Source: Chryseobacterium gleum
GTDB taxonomy: Bacteria > Bacteroidota > Bacteroidia > Flavobacteriales_D > Sanyastnellaceae
Assembly: GCA_945878835.1 (NCBI GenBank)
Contig: CAMCUG010000004.1
Location: 1-27,711, forward strand
Reading direction: 5' to 3'
Length of the DNA stretch: 27,711 nucleotides
A model generated the notes under the pieces. It did not search any database and was not told the DNA's origin. It saw only the letters and a program-made list of their open reading frames with translations. This document shows, piece after piece, positions 1-7,796 of the stretch; positions within the stretch are counted from its first letter, which is position 1; every line of letters begins with the position of its first letter. Both the position numbers and the translations under genes were made by a program.

Positions 1-3000
1 ATGAGAAAACTCTTGGTATTCATTTTACTTGCATCAAATGGCGTTGCAGCCTTCGCGCAAGAAACCTTTCCGTTCAATGGGATTCGTCCTAAAGACGTCA
101 CGTCCTATGCGCTAGTTAACGCTACCGTTTATTCCACTCCAGAAAATAAATTGGAAGGAGCAACCGTGGTCATTGAAAAAGGAAAAATAATCGCTGTTGG
201 AAAAGGAATCGCTATTCCCGCGAATTGTGTTCGCGTTGATGCAACAGGCAAGTTCATATATGCTGGATTCATCGATGTTTTTTCTACCTATGGACTTCCG
301 AAAAAACAGAATCAAAATGATGGAGAGGAATCAGACGATTCTGGAAAAGGCCCTCTAAACTGGAACGCCGCTATTCATCCGGAATACAACGCTTCTATGC
401 AACTTCAACACAACGAAGAAGATGCCGAAAGCTATCGCAATGCGGGAATAACCGCAGTGTGCTCGCACAAGGCCGATGGTATTTCACGCGGAACAGGAGC
501 GCTTGTTTCTTTGGGACATGAAATTCATGCAGACGTTATCAGTGCTGAAGCGGCATCTTACTTTTCATTCAACAAAGGAAGCAGTCCGCAACAATATCCA
601 TCTTCCATCATGGGAAGTATTGCACTATTGAAGCAGACGTATTGCGACGCGAATTGGTATGCGAGTTTGAAAGGAACAGGTGAGACCAATCTTTCATTGC
701 GCGCCTTCAACGCGAACAGCAATCGCGCGCAAATTTTCGAAGCCAACGATAAGTGGATTATTCTTCGTGCCGACGCAGTGGGCGATGAATTCGGAGTTCA
801 GTATCTCTTCAAAACAAACGGAAATGAATACCAACGTTTGGAAGAAATGAAAGGCACGAAAGGTAAATTCATTGTCCCTGTAAATTATCCGCAAGCCTTC
901 GATGTGAGCGATCCAGCGAGCAACCGTTACATAACAACTGCTGAAATGAAGCACTGGGAATTGGCGCCTTTCAACTTGGCCTACATGCACAAAGCAGGAC
1001 TTGATTTTTGCATCACCGCGCAAGGATTGGAAGACAAAAATCAGTTGTTGGAAAATGTGAAAACTGCGGTTGAAAACGGTCTTCCTGCAAACATCGCGTT
1101 GGCCGCTTTAACCACTCGTCCTGCGCAATATTTAAACGCGCAACAACGCGTAGGTTCTGTCCTTGCGGGATACGACGCAAACCTTGTGATTACGAACAAA
1201 GAGCTTTTCACTAGCGGTTCAAAGGTGCTTGAAACATGGGTAAACGGTAAACCTTATTTCGTTTCGAATGCCGAATCCCTTTCACTTGAAGGAACTTACA
1301 CCGTCTCAGTTTTAGGAACAACGGTTCAAGCTGAAAGCAAGAAGGGCAAAGGAGAAGGAGTCGTGATTACTTCTAAATTGAAAACAACAGACGCGCTGAA
1401 AAAACTTCACAACGAACTGGGATCAACCGCACAAGATTCAACTTTGTTTCAGTTGAAATTACAGTTGAAAGATGGGTTCCCTGTTGGAGAGCTAACGCTA
1501 GATAGCGCAGCATTTGTGCGTGTTTCAGGAAATATTCACGCTAAAGAAAAAGAGTTGTCGTTAGACCTAACATCGTTCGGAAAATCAACGCTTTCAATCA
1601 ACGCAACCGTAGTCGCTCTTCCGAAGAAAGAAGAAGAGAAGAAAGAAGAAAAAACAAAAACACCTCCCGGTGAAATCGTTTATCCGTTCACCGCATACGG
1701 CAAGTCTTCACTTCCGCAAAAAGAGAATGTTGTGTTTCGAAATGCAACCCTTTGGACGTGTGAAAACGGAACCGTTCAAGAAGGAGATTTGTGGGTGAAG
1801 AATGGAAAAATCGCTGGAATAGGCGTAGACCTTAGCATTCCGAAGGGAGAAGTGGTTCAGGAATTTGATGCAAAAGGAAAACACATTACACCGGGTATCA
1901 TTGACGAGCACAGCCACATTGCGCTTTCAAGTGTGAACGAAGGCACGCAAGCAAGCAGCGCTGAAGTGGAAGAAGGAAGTGTTATTTATCCAGAAGACAT
2001 TGATATTTATCGTCAGCTTTCTGGAGGAACCACCGCTTCACAATTGTTACACGGAAGTGCCAATCCAATTGGCGGACAGAGCGCTTTGGTGAAGTTGCGT
2101 TGGGGTGTAAATGCGGAAGGAATGAAGATTGAAAACGCCCCAGGATTTATCAAATTCGCGTTGGGAGAAAACGTGAAGCAAAGTAATTGGGGAGACCGAG
2201 CGGTATCGCGCTTTCCACAGACAAGAATGGGAGTAGAGCAAGTTTACTACGATCATTTTTATCGTGCATTGGAATACGGAAAGACTTGGGACAATTACAT
2301 TGCCGCTTGTAAAAAAGTTAAAAAAGGACTCCCCATGCCCCTTGCGCCGCGTAGAGATCTAGAATTGGAAACCATTCTAGAAATTCTTCGCAAAGAAAGA
2401 TTCATTTCCTGTCACAGCTATGTGCAAAGCGAAATAAACATGCTCATGCATGTAGCAGATAGCTTCAACTTCAAAATAAATACCTTCACTCACATTCTTG
2501 AAGGCTATAAAGTCGCTGACAAAATGAAAGCGCACGGAGCTGGTGCTTCTACATTCAGCGACTGGTGGGCCTATAAGGCTGAAGTGAAAGACGCCATTCC
2601 ATACAATGCTGCGCTTATGTATGAGCAAGGAATTGTGGTAGCCATCAATTCCGACGATGCGGAAATGGGCGCACGCTTGAATCAGGAAGCTGGAAAGATT
2701 GTGAAATACGGAGGTGTTCCCGCAGAAGAAGCCTTGAAAATGGTGACCCTAAATCCTGCAAAACTTCTTCACCTCGACGATCGCATGGGTTCGTTGAAAG
2801 TGGGGAAAGACGCAGACTTCGTGGTTTGGAACAACGAACCCCTGAGCATCTATGCACGAGCAGAAAAGACTTACATAGACGGAACGTGCTACTTCAACTT
2901 GGAAGAAGATGAAAAAGCAAGAGACGCTTTCACGGCCGAACGCGACCGCATCATTCAAAAAATGGAAGACGCTAAAAACAGCGGGGCTTCAACCAGAAAG

Positions 3001-3078
3001 CCACAACCAAAGACTCCGCATCACTTCCATTGCGACAGTATAGACGAGACCTCGAAAGGAATTTTCATTAAAGAATAA
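1..3078 (+). CDS. Exported double-domain amidohydrolase-family protein
   Basis: This 1025-residue protein holds two amidohydrolase-like halves. An N-terminal signal peptide (hydrophobic residues 4-18, likely cleavage near A19-Q20) sends it out of the cytoplasm. The C-terminal half (about 560-1000) resembles imidazolonepropionase-like metal hydrolases: H637-S-H639 after PGIIDE, then H805, H831 and an aspartate at D885 or D886, the usual metal-ligand order, followed by the closing NPAKLLHLDDRMGSLKVGKDAD segment type that rebuilds the small beta domain. The N-terminal half (about 25-430) keeps the fold ends but carries F94 and T96 where the HxH metal motif belongs, so it is probably not catalytic. 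A Lys/Glu-rich linker (541-553) joins the halves. The start at base 1 is supported by the signal peptide, though upstream bases are outside the window. The substrate is unknown. The next gene, 6 bases downstream, encodes a related protein. Confidence 0.85.
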   Translation: MRKLLVFILLASNGVAAFAQETFPFNGIRPKDVTSYALVNATVYSTPENKLEGATVVIEKGKIIAVGKGIAIPANCVRVDATGKFIYAGFIDVFSTYGLPKKQNQNDGEESDDSGKGPLNWNAAIHPEYNASMQLQHNEEDAESYRNAGITAVCSHKADGISRGTGALVSLGHEIHADVISAEAASYFSFNKGSSPQQYPSSIMGSIALLKQTYCDANWYASLKGTGETNLSLRAFNANSNRAQIFEANDKWIILRADAVGDEFGVQYLFKTNGNEYQRLEEMKGTKGKFIVPVNYPQAFDVSDPASNRYITTAEMKHWELAPFNLAYMHKAGLDFCITAQGLEDKNQLLENVKTAVENGLPANIALAALTTRPAQYLNAQQRVGSVLAGYDANLVITNKELFTSGSKVLETWVNGKPYFVSNAESLSLEGTYTVSVLGTTVQAESKKGKGEGVVITSKLKTTDALKKLHNELGSTAQDSTLFQLKLQLKDGFPVGELTLDSAAFVRVSGNIHAKEKELSLDLTSFGKSTLSINATVVALPKKEEEKKEEKTKTPPGEIVYPFTAYGKSSLPQKENVVFRNATLWTCENGTVQEGDLWVKNGKIAGIGVDLSIPKGEVVQEFDAKGKHITPGIIDEHSHIALSSVNEGTQASSAEVEEGSVIYPEDIDIYRQLSGGTTASQLLHGSANPIGGQSALVKLRWGVNAEGMKIENAPGFIKFALGENVKQSNWGDRAVSRFPQTRMGVEQVYYDHFYRALEYGKTWDNYIAACKKVKKGLPMPLAPRRDLELETILEILRKERFISCHSYVQSEINMLMHVADSFNFKINTFTHILEGYKVADKMKAHGAGASTFSDWWAYKAEVKDAIPYNAALMYEQGIVVAINSDDAEMGARLNQEAGKIVKYGGVPAEEALKMVTLNPAKLLHLDDRMGSLKVGKDADFVVWNNEPLSIYARAEKTYIDGTCYFNLEEDEKARDAFTAERDRIIQKMEDAKNSGASTRKPQPKTPHHFHCDSIDETSKGIFIKE

Positions 3079-3084
3079 ACGAAC

Positions 3085-4404
3085 ATGACTATCCGAAAAA
3101 TATTTTTATCACTCGCGCTTCTTGCAACTGTTTCCGCGCAAGCACAGCACAGACCAACTCCCGCGGCAGCGCAGAGCGAGTCTATTCTTTTGACCAGCTG
3201 CTACGCCCATTTGGGAAATGGCAAAGTGATCGAGAACGCCTACATCGCTTTTGAAAACGGGATTCTTACGCTTGTTGCCGACGCTACTGTTTCTCGCATA
3301 GATGTGACGAAATACGACAAAGTTATTCCTATTGAAGGGCAGCATGTTTATCCAGGGTTTATTGCACCGAACTCTTCGTTGGGATTGGTTGAAACAGATG
3401 CCATTCGTGCACAAAACGATTTGTACGAAGTAGGAACATTCAAACCGAGCGTTCGTTCGGTTATTGCGTACAACGCAGACTCGGAAATTATTCCCACCGT
3501 TCGTTCGAACGGTGTGTTATTGGGACAAATAACGCCGCGAGGCGGAATAATTTCAGGCTCTTCTTCAATCATGCAATTCGATGCATGGAACTGGGAAGAC
3601 GCTGTTGTTCGCGCAGACGATGGCCTTCACCTCAACTGGCCGCAAGTCATTCACAGACACTACGACAAGGGAAGACTTCTGGTATCGAAAGTAAAAAGCT
3701 ACGACCAACAAAAAAGAGAAATTGAGTTGTTCTTCGGTGATGCGAAAGCTTATGCCAAAGCGCCGAAGGGAGATCTTACAGAGCTTCGCTTCGAAGCCAT
3801 GGCAGGACTTTTCGACGGAAGCAAAACACTTTACGTTCATGCAGATGAATTGAAATCTATTCACGAAGCAGTTCAATTCAAACGAGACATGGGCATTTTG
3901 AAGATGGTGCTTGTTGGCGGATACGACGCCCCGCTTGCAGCTTCTATTTTGAAAGAAGAAAACGTTTCTGTTCTTCTACGTCGTGTGCACGATCTTGCTT
4001 CTTTGGACGAAGACGATCCACATGCATCTTTCGCTTTAGCAAAAAAATTATATGACGCTGGAATACTTTTCGCCTTCCAAAACGAAGGAGACATGGAGCG
4101 CATGGGTACGCGAAACCTACCATTCATGGCCGGTACAGCCGTTGCGCACGGACTTCCATACGAAGAAGCGGTGAAAGCGTTAACGATAAGTGCAGCAACC
4201 ATTTTAGGTGTCGATAAAAAATACGGAAGTCTTGAAGTGGGAAAAAGTGCAACGCTTTTCGTTTCATACGGCGATGCGTTAAACATGACCACCAACCAAT
4301 TGCGTCTTGCATACATCGACGGAAGAAGCATTGCACTCAGCAACATGCAAACAGAAATGTACTTGTTGTACAAGAACAAATACGATACAGAAAGAAGCAA
4401 ATAA
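3085..4404 (+). CDS. Exported amidohydrolase-fold protein, probably catalytically inactive
   Basis: A 439-residue protein with a signal peptide (M1 to about A20, cleavage near Q19-A20-Q21) and the overall layout of an amidohydrolase: an N-terminal beta segment with a GNGKVIENAYI-like strand, a PGFI turn at 90-93, and a C-terminal ITISAATILGVDKKYGSLEVGKSA-type ending. At the PGFIDxHxH site it reads A94, N96 and S98 in place of D, H and H, and the later second histidine and metal-binding aspartate also appear to be lost (VGG and QNEGD contexts). It is therefore best read as a pseudoenzyme or a partner subunit. The start lies 6 bases after the stop of the double-domain amidohydrolase gene, so the two are surely co-transcribed. 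The family is clear; the function is not. Confidence 0.8.
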   Translation: MTIRKIFLSLALLATVSAQAQHRPTPAAAQSESILLTSCYAHLGNGKVIENAYIAFENGILTLVADATVSRIDVTKYDKVIPIEGQHVYPGFIAPNSSLGLVETDAIRAQNDLYEVGTFKPSVRSVIAYNADSEIIPTVRSNGVLLGQITPRGGIISGSSSIMQFDAWNWEDAVVRADDGLHLNWPQVIHRHYDKGRLLVSKVKSYDQQKREIELFFGDAKAYAKAPKGDLTELRFEAMAGLFDGSKTLYVHADELKSIHEAVQFKRDMGILKMVLVGGYDAPLAASILKEENVSVLLRRVHDLASLDEDDPHASFALAKKLYDAGILFAFQNEGDMERMGTRNLPFMAGTAVAHGLPYEEAVKALTISAATILGVDKKYGSLEVGKSATLFVSYGDALNMTTNQLRLAYIDGRSIALSNMQTEMYLLYKNKYDTERSK

Positions 4405-4436
4405 AGCCGTTTCTTTGCAGGGAATATACCAAACCT

Positions 4437-5414
4437 ATGGCACGCGTATTAACAGGCATTCAAAGTACGGGAACTCCTCATTTGGGAAATGTCTTGGGCG
4501 CCATTGCTCCAGCAATTGAAATGAGCAATCATCCTTCTAACGAAGCGTATTTATTCATTGCGAATTTCCACACCTTAACTCAAATTAAGAACGCTGAGGA
4601 AATTCGCAACAACACGTATAGCGTCGCTGCTACTTGGTTAGCATGTGGTTTCAACACAGATAAAAATATATTCTATCGTCAAAGCGATGTGCCTGAGGTA
4701 ACAGAACTCGCTTGGTATTTGAACTGCTTCACGCCCTTCCCAATGCTAGCCAACGCGCATAGTTTTAAAGACCGTCAAGACCGTTTGAAAGAGGTGAATG
4801 CCGGGTTGTTCACCTATCCGGTGCTGATGGCTGCAGATATCTTGTTGTACGACGCGAACGTTGTTCCTGTAGGGAAAGATCAGCTTCAACATTTAGAAAT
4901 TACCCGCGACATTGCTTCTGCTTTCAATCACCAAATGGGAGAAACATTTGTGATTCCTGATTCAAAAGTGAACGAGGCAACCATGTATGTTCCTGGAACA
5001 GACGGACAAAAAATGAGTAAGAGCTACGGCAATTACATCAACATTTTTCTTCCTGAAAAAGAATTGAAAGACGTTATCAATAAGAACATTATTACCGACG
5101 CTACAACGCTTGAAGATCCGAAAGATCCGCATGCAAACAGCATTACCGCATTGTATGAACTTATTGCTGGCAGCGCCGAAGCGGCTGTTCTTCGCGAAAA
5201 ATTAATCGCGGGAAATTTCGGATGGGGACACGCGAAAAAAGAATTGCTTGGAGCTATACTTACGCGTTTCGAAGCAGAAAGAAAAAGCTACTTCGCGTAC
5301 ATTTCTGACTTCACTTCACTTGAAAATATTTTAAAACAGGGTGGCGAAAAAGCACGTATTACTGCCTCTCATACCCTTGATCGCGTTCGTAAGAATTTAG
5401 GTTATTCGGGATAG
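4437..5414 (+). CDS. trpS: Tryptophanyl-tRNA synthetase
   Basis: A class Ic aminoacyl-tRNA synthetase of 325 residues, the normal length for bacterial TrpRS. It charges tRNA-Trp with tryptophan in the cytoplasm. The N-terminus carries the nucleotide-binding HIGH-type motif as H15-L-G-N18 inside TGIQSTGTPHLGN, and the KMSKS loop is intact at 192-196 within GQKMSKSYGN. The ADILLYDANVVPVGKDQLQH segment typical of the family lies in between. The ATG at 4437 puts the HIGH motif at the expected place. The gap of 32 bases after the amidohydrolase gene holds TTTCTTTG (4410-4417), one mismatch from the Bacteroidota -7 box, so a private promoter is possible but weak. Confidence 0.97.
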   Translation: MARVLTGIQSTGTPHLGNVLGAIAPAIEMSNHPSNEAYLFIANFHTLTQIKNAEEIRNNTYSVAATWLACGFNTDKNIFYRQSDVPEVTELAWYLNCFTPFPMLANAHSFKDRQDRLKEVNAGLFTYPVLMAADILLYDANVVPVGKDQLQHLEITRDIASAFNHQMGETFVIPDSKVNEATMYVPGTDGQKMSKSYGNYINIFLPEKELKDVINKNIITDATTLEDPKDPHANSITALYELIAGSAEAAVLREKLIAGNFGWGHAKKELLGAILTRFEAERKSYFAYISDFTSLENILKQGGEKARITASHTLDRVRKNLGYSG

Positions 5415-5426
5415 CATTTCGTTTCG

Positions 5427-5434
5427 TATCTTTC
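5427..5434 (+). promoter_or_regulatory. Possible -7 promoter box before the acyltransferase gene
   Basis: The bases TATCTTTC match the Bacteroidota -7 element TAnnTTTG at all but the last position. The box ends 20 bases before the TTG start of the acyltransferase gene, which would give a leader of roughly 12-16 bases. No clear TTG -33 element lies 17-23 bases upstream; a TTA at 5402-5404 is the nearest candidate. This is a single-box match only. Confidence 0.3.
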
Positions 5435-5454
5435 CGTTCTAAACCAACCCAACC

Positions 5455-6201
5455 TTGCACTTCCTCCTAGCGCCTATATATTTCATCTATAAAATTTGGA
5501 TTGGTTTAGTCTTTTGGATAACCCTTATTTTTCTTTACATTCCTTTCGTTTGGGTTTACAAAAAAAGAGAACGTCATCTTAAAGCATTTGTCTTAAAACG
5601 TTTTTGGGGAAAGCTTATTCGTAAATGTATTTTTTGTCCGATTGAGATAACCTTTGAAGCTCCTTTGCCTAAAGGCTCTTTCATTATAGCGTCTAATCAC
5701 AGCAGTTATCTCGACACTGTATTTATGTATGAGGCCGTTGGACGTGATTTTCTGTTTGTTGGAAAGGGCGAGTTGTTAAGTTGGCCCTTGTTCTCGTTGT
5801 TTTTTCGAAAGCAAGACATTCCCATTCGCAGAGGACAAAACAAAGCAGCGCTGGTGGCGTTGGATCGTGTGGCGAAAAGTTTGCGCAACGACATGAGTGT
5901 TGCCATTTATCCGGAGGGCACAATTCCAGACGACGCTCCGAAATTAATGCCTTTTAAAAACGGGGCTTTCAAGGTTGCCATTGAACAGCAAAAGCCCGTT
6001 GTTCCTATTACCTGGCACTCAAACTATAAAGTTCTTTTAGACCCGGCGAAGTTTTTTCAATACTCTCTCCCCCAAAAAATAAAGGTTACGGTGCACGCTC
6101 CAATTGCTACCGCAGGGTTAACTGCATCTGATTTATTACCTTTGCGCACTCAAGCGTTTGAAACCATTAAACGCGAATTGAACAAAACACATGAAAGTTG
6201 A
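5455..6201 (+). CDS. plsC: 1-acyl-sn-glycerol-3-phosphate acyltransferase (PlsC family), TTG start
   Basis: A membrane-bound lysophospholipid acyltransferase of 248 residues, making phosphatidic acid or a related acylated lipid. Hydrophobic residues 3-35 form one or two membrane segments. The acyltransferase motifs are in order: NHSSYLD with H82 and D87 (HX4D), then the IPIRRG block near 122-127, YPEGT at 152-156 and PVVPI at 181-185. The start must be TTG at 5455: an in-frame stop lies at 5440-5442, and the first ATG comes at residue 91, after the catalytic HX4D. Homologues usually begin with such a hydrophobic segment. The 3' end overlaps gatC by 11 bases. It could instead acylate an ornithine or glycine lipid; the sequence does not decide this. 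Confidence 0.88.
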   Translation: MHFLLAPIYFIYKIWIGLVFWITLIFLYIPFVWVYKKRERHLKAFVLKRFWGKLIRKCIFCPIEITFEAPLPKGSFIIASNHSSYLDTVFMYEAVGRDFLFVGKGELLSWPLFSLFFRKQDIPIRRGQNKAALVALDRVAKSLRNDMSVAIYPEGTIPDDAPKLMPFKNGAFKVAIEQQKPVVPITWHSNYKVLLDPAKFFQYSLPQKIKVTVHAPIATAGLTASDLLPLRTQAFETIKRELNKTHES

Positions 6202-6481
6202 AGTTGCCACCGTTCGTCGCCTAGCTGAATTAAGCAAGCTGTCTTTTTCTGAAAACGAAGAAAAAGACATGGTTGACGGGTTAAACGAAATGATTGCGTT
6301 TGTAGACAAGCTCAAAGAGATGGACACTGCAAATGTAGAGCCCCTCGTGTTTATGACCGAAGAAACGAATGTCTTGCGAGAAGACGTTGTGGAAGCCCCT
6401 ATTTCACAAGCCGATGCTTTGAGAAACGCGCCATCAAAAGACATGTATTACTTCCGTGTTCCTAAAGTAATTAAACAATAA
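6191..6481 (+). CDS. gatC: Asp-tRNA(Asn)/Glu-tRNA(Gln) amidotransferase subunit C
   Basis: A 96-residue protein of the GatC family, the small subunit that stabilises the GatA-GatB complex. That complex converts mischarged Glu-tRNA(Gln) or Asp-tRNA(Asn) to the correct amide form. The characteristic pattern is present: an N-terminal helix starting VEVATVRRLAELSKLSFSE, a middle helix with MIAFVDKLKEMDTANVEPL, then the REDVVEAPISQADALRNAP segment and a C-terminal YFRVPKVI. Length and motif order are normal. Its ATG lies inside the end of the acyltransferase gene (11-base overlap), which suggests coupled translation. gatA and gatB are not in the window. Confidence 0.95.
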   Translation: MKVEVATVRRLAELSKLSFSENEEKDMVDGLNEMIAFVDKLKEMDTANVEPLVFMTEETNVLREDVVEAPISQADALRNAPSKDMYYFRVPKVIKQ

Positions 6482-6484
6482 TTC

Positions 6485-7222
6485 ATGCACGAGTTTAAAA
6501 AGCTTTCTATACTTATTCCAGCATACAACGAAGGAAGAACTATTCACTTAATTCTCGATCGAATTGCTGACGTTAAGTTGATGAACAACATTGAAATGGA
6601 AGTTGTGATTGTTAACGATGCTTCCACAGACAACACTGTTGAGGCCATTGAATCTTACATTGCGGCTCATACTGAGCGGACATTCAACTTTTACTCGCAA
6701 CCCTTCAATCAGGGCAAAGGCGCGGCTTTGCACAAAGCCATTGAAATTGCAACGGGAGATTATATCTTAGTTCAAGATGCCGATTTGGAGTATGATCCAG
6801 AAGAATATAACGACTTGTTAAAGCCTGTTTTTAAAGGCGGTGCAGACGTTGTTTACGGCTCTCGTTTCATGGGAGGTAACCCCCATCGCATTCTGTTCTT
6901 CTGGCACAGCATCGGAAACAAACTTTTAACCTTCGCCAGCAACGCCTTTACCAATCTGAATTTAACAGATATGGAAACGTGCTACAAACTTATTCGTGCA
7001 GACATTGCAAAGAATTTATTGTTGTGTGAAAAGCGTTTCGGCTTCGAACCGGAAATCACCGCAAAGCTTTCAAGAGTTCCTAACATTCGTATTTACGAAG
7101 TTGGAATTTCATATTACGGCCGCACCTACGAAGAAGGCAAAAAGATTGGTTGGAAAGACGGTGTTCGCGCGTTTTGGTGCATCGCGAAATACAATATTTG
7201 GAGCAGAAAGAGTACTAAATAA
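6485..7222 (+). CDS. Family 2 glycosyltransferase, dolichol-phosphate mannose synthase-like
   Basis: A 245-residue GT2 enzyme of the DPM1-like type, which moves a sugar from a nucleotide donor to a polyprenyl phosphate or similar lipid on the cytoplasmic face of the membrane. The GT-A fold is clear: LSILIPAYNEG at 7-17, VIVNDASTD at 41-49, GKGAALHKAI near 77-86, the metal-binding D98-A-D100 followed by LEYDPEEY, and YGSRFMGG in the acceptor region. No membrane helices follow the catalytic domain, unlike the longer bactoprenol glycosyltransferases. The ATG lies 3 bases after the gatC stop. The donor and acceptor cannot be read from the sequence. The gene ends facing gldH on the other strand. 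Confidence 0.88.
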   Translation: MHEFKKLSILIPAYNEGRTIHLILDRIADVKLMNNIEMEVVIVNDASTDNTVEAIESYIAAHTERTFNFYSQPFNQGKGAALHKAIEIATGDYILVQDADLEYDPEEYNDLLKPVFKGGADVVYGSRFMGGNPHRILFFWHSIGNKLLTFASNAFTNLNLTDMETCYKLIRADIAKNLLLCEKRFGFEPEITAKLSRVPNIRIYEVGISYYGRTYEEGKKIGWKDGVRAFWCIAKYNIWSRKSTK

Positions 7223-7245
7223 TCGTAGATTATTAGATGCTGAAG

Positions 7246-7298
7246 CAAGATTGCTTTGCAAAGATTATTTCATAAAGACTTTTTGCGAAGCAATCTTG
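7246..7298. repeat. Long imperfect hairpin between convergent genes; possible terminator or palindromic repeat
   Basis: This lies in the 109-base gap between the convergent glycosyltransferase and gldH genes. The left arm is 7246-7264 and the right arm 7280-7298. The outer 11 base pairs are perfect (CAAGATTGCTT with AAGCAATCTTG), then 8 more pairs follow including two G-T wobbles, around a loop of about 15 bases. The position suits a two-way terminator, but no clear run of T follows on either strand. The arm sequence looks like the palindromic dispersed repeats found between genes in many bacteria, so a repeat origin is possible. The rest of the gap shows no other clear feature. Confidence 0.6.
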
Positions 7299-7331
7299 AC
7301 CTCGTCATCTTTGTGGAACAATCTTAATCGG

Positions 7332-7796
7332 TTATTTCGACTTCGCTAGACGAAATCCTACATCATAAATTCCTTCAACCGGATTCACGCGCATGGCTTG
7401 GTGAATAGACACTTTGTAGTGTCCAGAAAGTGGAAACTGCTTACGTGATTTGTAAATAATTCGATTGTCGTATAAATCGCCTAATCCTGATTTCCCATAC
7501 CAATTTCCTTGAGCGTCGGCCATTGGACATTCCAACGTATCAACCGCCAATTTTCCATTTGGGAATTCCATTTCAATAAACACGTATAGATTGCTGAATT
7601 CGTATTGTTCACCGTTGCGGACATCTATAAAAAAGTCGTGTAAACTTACTGTGTCCTGAATATCGAATTCAAAATTTGCTGCTTTCTTGTTGTCCCAAAC
7701 ACCGCCTTCAACCGGCATGTTACTCTCATAAACAAAATCATCGCCGCATGAGCTGAGAAGAAGCGCTAGACTTAAAAAAAAAACTATTCTCATCAT
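7332..7796 (-). CDS. gldH: Gliding motility lipoprotein GldH
   Basis: A 154-residue lipoprotein of the GldH family, found in Bacteroidota that glide or carry the type IX secretion-linked Gld proteins. A short signal peptide ends in the lipobox L14-S-S-C17, so C17 should be lipidated and the protein anchored in the outer or inner membrane. The conserved region has NLYVFIEMEFPNG and DTLECPMAD, then NWYGKSGLGDLYDN and a C-terminal INQAMR-type segment (SIHQAMRVNPVEGIYDVG). The ATG overlaps the ricT stop as ATGA (7793-7796), so translation is probably coupled. A second ATG follows at once at codon 2. Gliding cannot be concluded from one gene, since non-gliding relatives also keep gldH. Confidence 0.92.
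   Translation of the reverse strand: MMRIVFFLSLALLLSSCGDDFVYESNMPVEGGVWDNKKAANFEFDIQDTVSLHDFFIDVRNGEQYEFSNLYVFIEMEFPNGKLAVDTLECPMADAQGNWYGKSGLGDLYDNRIIYKSRKQFPLSGHYKVSIHQAMRVNPVEGIYDVGFRLAKSK

Noticed and set aside
3873..4400. A 175-codon open frame on the - strand opposite the second amidohydrolase-fold gene
   Set aside because: It is antisense to a real gene and resembles no protein family I recognise; such frames arise from the codon bias of the true gene.
4410..4417. TTTCTTTG before trpS as a promoter
   Set aside because: One mismatch at the important second position of the -7 box and no TTG at the right distance; mentioned only under trpS.
6996..7349. A 117-codon frame crossing the end of the glycosyltransferase gene and the convergent hairpin
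   Set aside because: Mostly a shifted frame of the glycosyltransferase gene; the extension into the gap has no protein-like character.
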